A DNA stretch of 11,620 nt from Diplocarpon mali (taxonomy: Eukaryota > Ascomycota > Leotiomycetes > Helotiales > Drepanopezizaceae). Under the pieces are notes generated by a model. The model saw nothing but the letters and a program-made list of their open reading frames with translations, searched no databases and had not been told where the DNA came from. The stretch's first letter is position 1. The number at the start of each line of letters is the position of its first letter. The position numbers and the translations under genes were made by a program. This document shows, piece after piece, positions 8,511 through 11,620 of the stretch. Location of the stretch: assembly GCA_024741835.1 (NCBI GenBank), contig JAENRP010000668.1, positions 1 to 11,620 on the forward strand, read 5' to 3'.

Positions 8511-8816
8511 TATAATAATATAGAACCGCTAAAGTGTAAGATCAAGTATAGTAGTAAGAAGTAGTACAAAAGGCGTATTCTATAAGTCTAATATAAAAGA
8601 AACGAAGAAGTTAGAAAGCCCTCCTTATAGAAGAGCCCTTCTCCCTTATATATATAAGTAGCTCTAAGCTCTTTGCTCATTTATATAATATTATATAAGA
8701 ATATCCCTTTGCACCTTTAGGGTCGATTCGAAGTAACCCTGCATCAAATTGAGATTGCAAAACCTTAAACGCCGTATTCTTAGGTAATTGCACCAGTTGG
8801 GGGTGCAACCGTTACA
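8511..8816 (-). repeat. Gypsy LTR, right copy (5' LTR of the element)
   Basis: 306 bp, colinear with 1273-1578 with no gaps. The inner end (8511-8530) is heavily changed (TATAATAATATAG where the other copy has TGTAACGACACAG); the outer end keeps GCAACCGTTACA. As the upstream LTR of the minus-strand element it would have held the promoter; the TATA-like box is at 8646-8657. Confidence 0.93.
8646..8657 (-). promoter_or_regulatory. TATA-like box in right (5') LTR
   Basis: TTATATATATAA, unchanged relative to the left LTR despite about 13% divergence overall; the run has no C or G, so it could not be hit by C-to-T change. Probable core promoter for gypsy transcription toward lower coordinates. 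Confidence 0.45.
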
Positions 8817-8821
8817 CTTTT
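8817..8821 (+). repeat. Target-site duplication, right copy (CTTTT)
   Basis: Exact match to 1268-1272. Joining 1272 to 8822 restores a normal unit of the copia coding repeat (ATGACTTTTAAGCTAGGAC, compare 1178-1196). Confidence 0.92.
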
Positions 8822-9000
8822 AAGCTAGGACTGTAAGTAGATCTTGCTATTTCTAAGAAATCGACTCTTAAGCTAAGACCGCGAGTAGATCTTGCTATTT
8901 TTAAAAAATCGACTCTTAAGCTAGGACCGCAAGTAAATCTCGCGGTTTTATTAAAAACGACTCTTAAGCTAGGCTTATAATTAGAAAACGGCAAAACCTT
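8817..9000 (+). repeat. In-frame coding minisatellite of copia, right part
   Basis: Continues the array cut at 1272. Units begin at 8816/8817, 8864, 8912 and 8960, each 48 bases (16 codons). They read KSTLKLRPRVDLAIFK and KSTLKLGPQVNLAVLLK, less mutated than the left units. The last unit runs into unique coding sequence (ENGKTLN) near 8985. The reverse-strand 60-codon ORF at 8812-8994 (repeats of PSLRVDF) is a shadow of the array. Confidence 0.85.
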
Positions 9001-10030
9001 AAACTGCTATTACTAGTCCTTTTTAGCTATTAATAATAAAGTATTAACTGATAATAAGCTATTAAAGCTATTAAAAGCCGAAAGCCTATTAAAGTATTAG
9101 CTAATATATAAAAGATTTGCGCATCTAAGGCTAAAGAAATTAAAGGGCTTATATAAGGTCTTAATCTTAAAACGGAAGATTTAAATACTAAAGGATCGCC
9201 TAATATACCGAATTTATAAGCTAATAAAACTTTGAAATCGGATATAAATTAAGCTTAGTTTATAGAAAGATTTAATACTAGCGCTAATATCTATTAATAC
9301 TATTAGACTATTTATAACCTTAATTAAAGGAAATATTAGTTTTCTTAAATAGTAGATAACTCTACTTAATAGATATAGACTATTTATACTAAGACTAAAT
9401 CTAAGCTTATAGAAAAGCTAGAAACTTAAAAAGTAATAAAGGAACGCCAGACTTAATTAAAGCTAATAGCTATTAGGTCTAATAACGTATTAAAGATTAG
9501 GGTAAAGCTTAATAAATAGGTAAAATAAGGAGTTTATTATAAACTAATTATAATATATAAAGGTTCTTATTAGAATAGCATTACTAAGCAAAGTATTTAA
9601 TAAGTAAAGACTGACTATTGCGCTCTATTATAAGATGCTGACCTACTATTAGAGTTTTAGGACCTTATAGTTAAGGTAGATATATACTTGCGAAATAGAA
9701 TAGGTAATAGACTAATAGTTAATAGCACCCGAATATCGCTATATAAGGTATATTTTGGATAGAAACTAAGCCTAGACTATATTTAAGTCTTTAAAAGCGT
9801 TTGCTACTCTTATATTAGCTTAAAGTCTTAGCCTATAGGTATAAAGAGTAAAAAGCTAATAGACTAAAGTAGAGAGTATATATTTATTAAGTATATTAAA
9901 TAGATAATAAAGTAATAGATAGTATATATGCTAGACCTAAGGCGAGTAATTATATCTTTAGTAGTGAAGTTTGATAAATCTTAAAATAAGAGAGAGCTAT
10001 CTTTAAAGCTTTATATACTTAAAGATTCGC
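9001..10030 (+). pseudogene. Copia GAG-pre-integrase and integrase
   Basis: The zinc domain reads LIYKRFAHLRLKKLKGLYKV (about 9104-9163) followed by KDRLIYRIYKLIKL. The family's H-H-C-C is Tyr-His-Tyr-Tyr here (second His at 9122-9124; the two Cys sites at 9206 and 9215). The core has ALISINTIRLF with Asp to Asn at 9296-9298, LIAIRSNNV with Asp to Asn at 9481-9483, and SYQNSITKQSI with Glu to Lys at 9586-9588, so all three catalytic acids are lost. Further blocks DLIVKVDIYLRNRIGNR (9661), LDYI.VFKSVCYSYI and LRRVIISLVVKFDKS match the C-terminal part of copia integrases. A one-base deletion lies at about 9341-9357. Confidence 0.92.
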
Positions 10031-10490
10031 AAGGTATACCACTTGATAGTAATACTATTAAGTCGAACTAATAACCCTTTTCTTTTAACTTAGGTATATT
10101 AAGCGCACCTGCTAATTAACGACCTATTAGTCGCCTAAAGGCCGAATAGACTATTCCTATCGTTTGCAAACTGCTTAAAGTATAAAATAACTTTAATATT
10201 ATTATCCTTTTAATTAAAGCACCTATAGTAAAGGATATTTCCGAAATAGGTATAAGTAATAATAAGCCTTTACTATTAGAAAACGGTTCCTTAGATAATA
10301 AGCCTATAGAACCTATAGCCGAACCTACGCCTTTAAAGAGGAATAGAGACCTAGAATTAAAAGATAACTTAAACGAACGTAAGTCTAAGCGTATTTAGGC
10401 TATAATAGCATATAAGATCTATAAGCTTGAACTTCAATAGAGCTTCGATAAAGATAATGCGTTCTTAGCTACTAAGAGGATAATGAAATT
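10031..10490 (+). pseudogene. Copia linker between integrase and RT
   Basis: Frame 1 stays readable, with stops only at TAA/TAG. It is low in conserved motifs and rich in Pro, Glu, Lys and Asn: SNNKPLLLENGSLDNKPIEP, then AEPTPLKRNRDLEL and a basic patch NERKSKR near 10372-10395. Such variable charged spacers are usual between integrase and RT in copia polyproteins. A basic patch here could be a nuclear-localisation signal; that is a guess. DNAFLATKRIMKF at the end leads into the RT. Confidence 0.65.
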
Positions 10491-11580
10491 CTCTCTTCTA
10501 AAGATATATAATAAAGCTATTAATAACTTAAAGAATAAAGTAGTATAGAATAAGGCAATCTAAAAGAAGATAAGTTCTCTTATTATAAATAGTATATTAA
10601 TAAAGGAACTAATGCTAAAGGATATGAACCTAGTTTTAATAAAATAGGTCTTTATAATTAAAATATTTATAAATAGGACCTTAGAATGTTATAAGGTAAG
10701 GCTTATAGCTAAAGGCTTCTTTTAATAGTATAGAGAAGACTACTTTAATACATTTGCGCTAATAGTTTGTATAAATACCCTTTATATATTTATAGTAATA
10801 GTAGCTGCTAAGGACCTTAAATGCAAATAGTATGATATTAAAAATGCATTTATTAAAGCAATTATAAAGGAATGGATTTTTCTCTCTTAACCTAATGGTA
10901 TTTTTATACGCGCTAGCCACTCTCTTTATATACTTTATAGTATCTATAGGCTTAAGCAATCAGCCTGTAATTAGAACCTCTTATATAGCTCTACTCTAAT
11001 AGAAATAGGATTCGTTTAAAGCCTAGCTAACCCTTATCTATTTACTTATATTAAGTATAGAATTAAATTGCTACTATATATTAATAATATTGCTATAGCT
11101 ATAAAAATAACTACTTAATTAAATTAGTTCTTTATAATTATTTAGAAACGTTTTAATACTAAGGATTTAAAGGGAATTTATAAGATCCTTAGTATTTATA
11201 TTATAAGGAACTGCTCTATTTAAGAACTTTAGTTAAACTAAGAGTAGTATATTAAGAAGATCTTAAATTAAATAGGACTTTCTACTTATACTCCTAACTT
11301 TAAGCTAAAGCGTATTCCAATTAAAGGAAAGTATAATAAGTTAGAGCCTATTAATAAAAATAAGTAAAGAGGAGATTTAAAGAAGTACTAATAGGATATT
11401 AAAGCGATTATATATACTATAGTATATATAAGATTAGATATCGCCTTTATTATTAAGCAACTTAATCAAAACCTAAAGGATCTAACGATTTGATATAAGA
11501 ATGCAATTAAGCAATTTAAAAGGTACCTTCGATCGATAATTATATAGAAGGTAAGATATAGATTAATAAAATATATAAGT
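10491..11580 (+). pseudogene. Copia reverse transcriptase (RVT_2)
   Basis: Typical copia RT blocks in frame 1: NKAINNLKNKV near 10514, LECYKVRLIAKGFF near 10684 (family KARLVA.GF.Q), EDYFNTFALIV, LYIFIVIVAAKDLKC, YDIKNAFIKAII with motif A Asp intact (10834-10836), LYILYSIYRLKQSACN (family L..LYGLKQ..R.W), LLLYINNIAIA at 11068-11100. The catalytic YVDD reads Tyr-Ile-Asn-Asn (Asn pair at 11083-11088), so it is inactive. RFNTKDLKGIYKILSIYIIR and LEPINKNK follow, then IYTIVYIRLDIAFIIKQLNQ (family A...TRPDI.F.V..LS). Gln/Trp-position stops throughout. No frameshift is seen in the landmarks from 10680 on. Confidence 0.93.
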
Positions 11581-11620
11581 ATTAAGCTTAAGGTATATAC
11601 CGATTCTAACTAGGCAAATA
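11581..11620 (+). pseudogene. Start of copia RNase H, cut by window end
   Basis: Reads VYTDSN-stop-ANK. The family has Y.DADWA at the first RNase H strand; the catalytic Asp (11602-11604) is kept and the Trp is a TAG. The domain and the 3' LTR lie beyond the window. Confidence 0.75.

Larger units (their letters stand above)
1273..8816 (-). mobile_element. Ty3/gypsy chromovirus LTR retrotransposon, full length, mutated
   Basis: A complete 7544-bp element inserted in antisense to the copia host. Minus-strand order is 5' LTR (8511-8816), leader, gag with zinc knuckle, protease, RT, RNase H, integrase, chromodomain, an extra region with an antisense ORF, polypurine tract, 3' LTR (1273-1578). The gag-prot-RT-RH-IN order and the C-terminal chromodomain place it in the chromovirus branch of Ty3/gypsy. 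LTR tips are the short inverted pair TGTAAC...GTTACA, best preserved on the outer tips (1273 and 8816). Pol motifs checked from about 6880 to 3000 all fall in one frame with no indel between them; inactivation there is by transitions that create stops and missense changes. Confidence 0.93.
8822..11620 (+). mobile_element. Ty1/copia retrotransposon, right part
   Basis: Continuation of the host element after the gypsy insertion. Order is integrase before RT, the diagnostic Ty1/copia arrangement. It holds the end of the coding repeat, GAG-pre-integrase, integrase, linker, RT and the first residues of RNase H at the window's end. The reading frame is 2 up to about 9340 and frame 1 from about 9352 to the end, so a single base appears to be missing. 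No LTR is reached. Confidence 0.92.

Noticed and set aside
8812..8994. Reverse-strand 60-codon ORF with repeats of PSLRVDF
   Set aside because: Shadow of the 48-bp units. The sense frame is the one continuous with copia protease and integrase on either side.
10759..10959. Reverse-strand 66-codon ORF
   Set aside because: Lies exactly antisense to strong RT motifs (EDYFNTF, YDIKNAF) of copia; a shadow.
1..11620. Host protein-coding genes, tRNA or rRNA genes
   Set aside because: No intact host ORF, no intron-bearing gene pattern and no tRNA or rRNA signature was seen; almost everything is explained by the two retrotransposons.

Overview
The window looks like an AT-rich, gene-free block of a filamentous ascomycete (Pezizomycotina) genome. 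It has no intact host gene. Its reading frames are littered with TAA and TAG where the protein families expect Gln or Trp, CA and TG dinucleotides look scarce, and the two copies of an LTR differ only by C/T and G/A transitions. This is the pattern left by repeat-induced point mutation (RIP). The assignment to a fungus is inferred from that pattern and from the element families.

All recognisable content is one LTR retrotransposon nested in another. The older host is a Ty1/copia element on the plus strand, split into 1-1272 and 8822-11620. From left to right it holds a gag/protease remnant, an in-frame tandem peptide repeat, the GAG-pre-integrase and integrase, a variable linker, the reverse transcriptase and the first residues of RNase H. 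It runs off the right edge and its own LTRs are not in the window. The younger insert is a complete Ty3/gypsy chromovirus on the minus strand (1273-8816, 7544 bp). It has two 306-bp LTRs, a perfect 5-bp target duplication (CTTTT), a polypurine tract, gag with a zinc knuckle, protease, RT, RNase H, integrase and a C-terminal chromodomain. It landed inside one unit of the copia element's coding repeat.

Neither element can make active protein. In gypsy, the protease and RT catalytic aspartates are mutated. In copia, all three integrase catalytic residues and the RT aspartate pair are mutated. The gypsy pol frame shows no indel in the segments checked over about 4 kb, so decay there was by substitution; copia has at least one 1-base frameshift.

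The least expected features are: (1) a degenerate, cysteine-rich antisense ORF of about 0.9 kb inside gypsy, between pol and the 3' LTR, on the opposite strand to gag-pol; (2) a 13/16-codon tandem repeat embedded in the copia polyprotein between protease and integrase; and (3) opposite mutation gradients in the two LTRs, suggesting that mutation weakened toward the outer edges of the insert.
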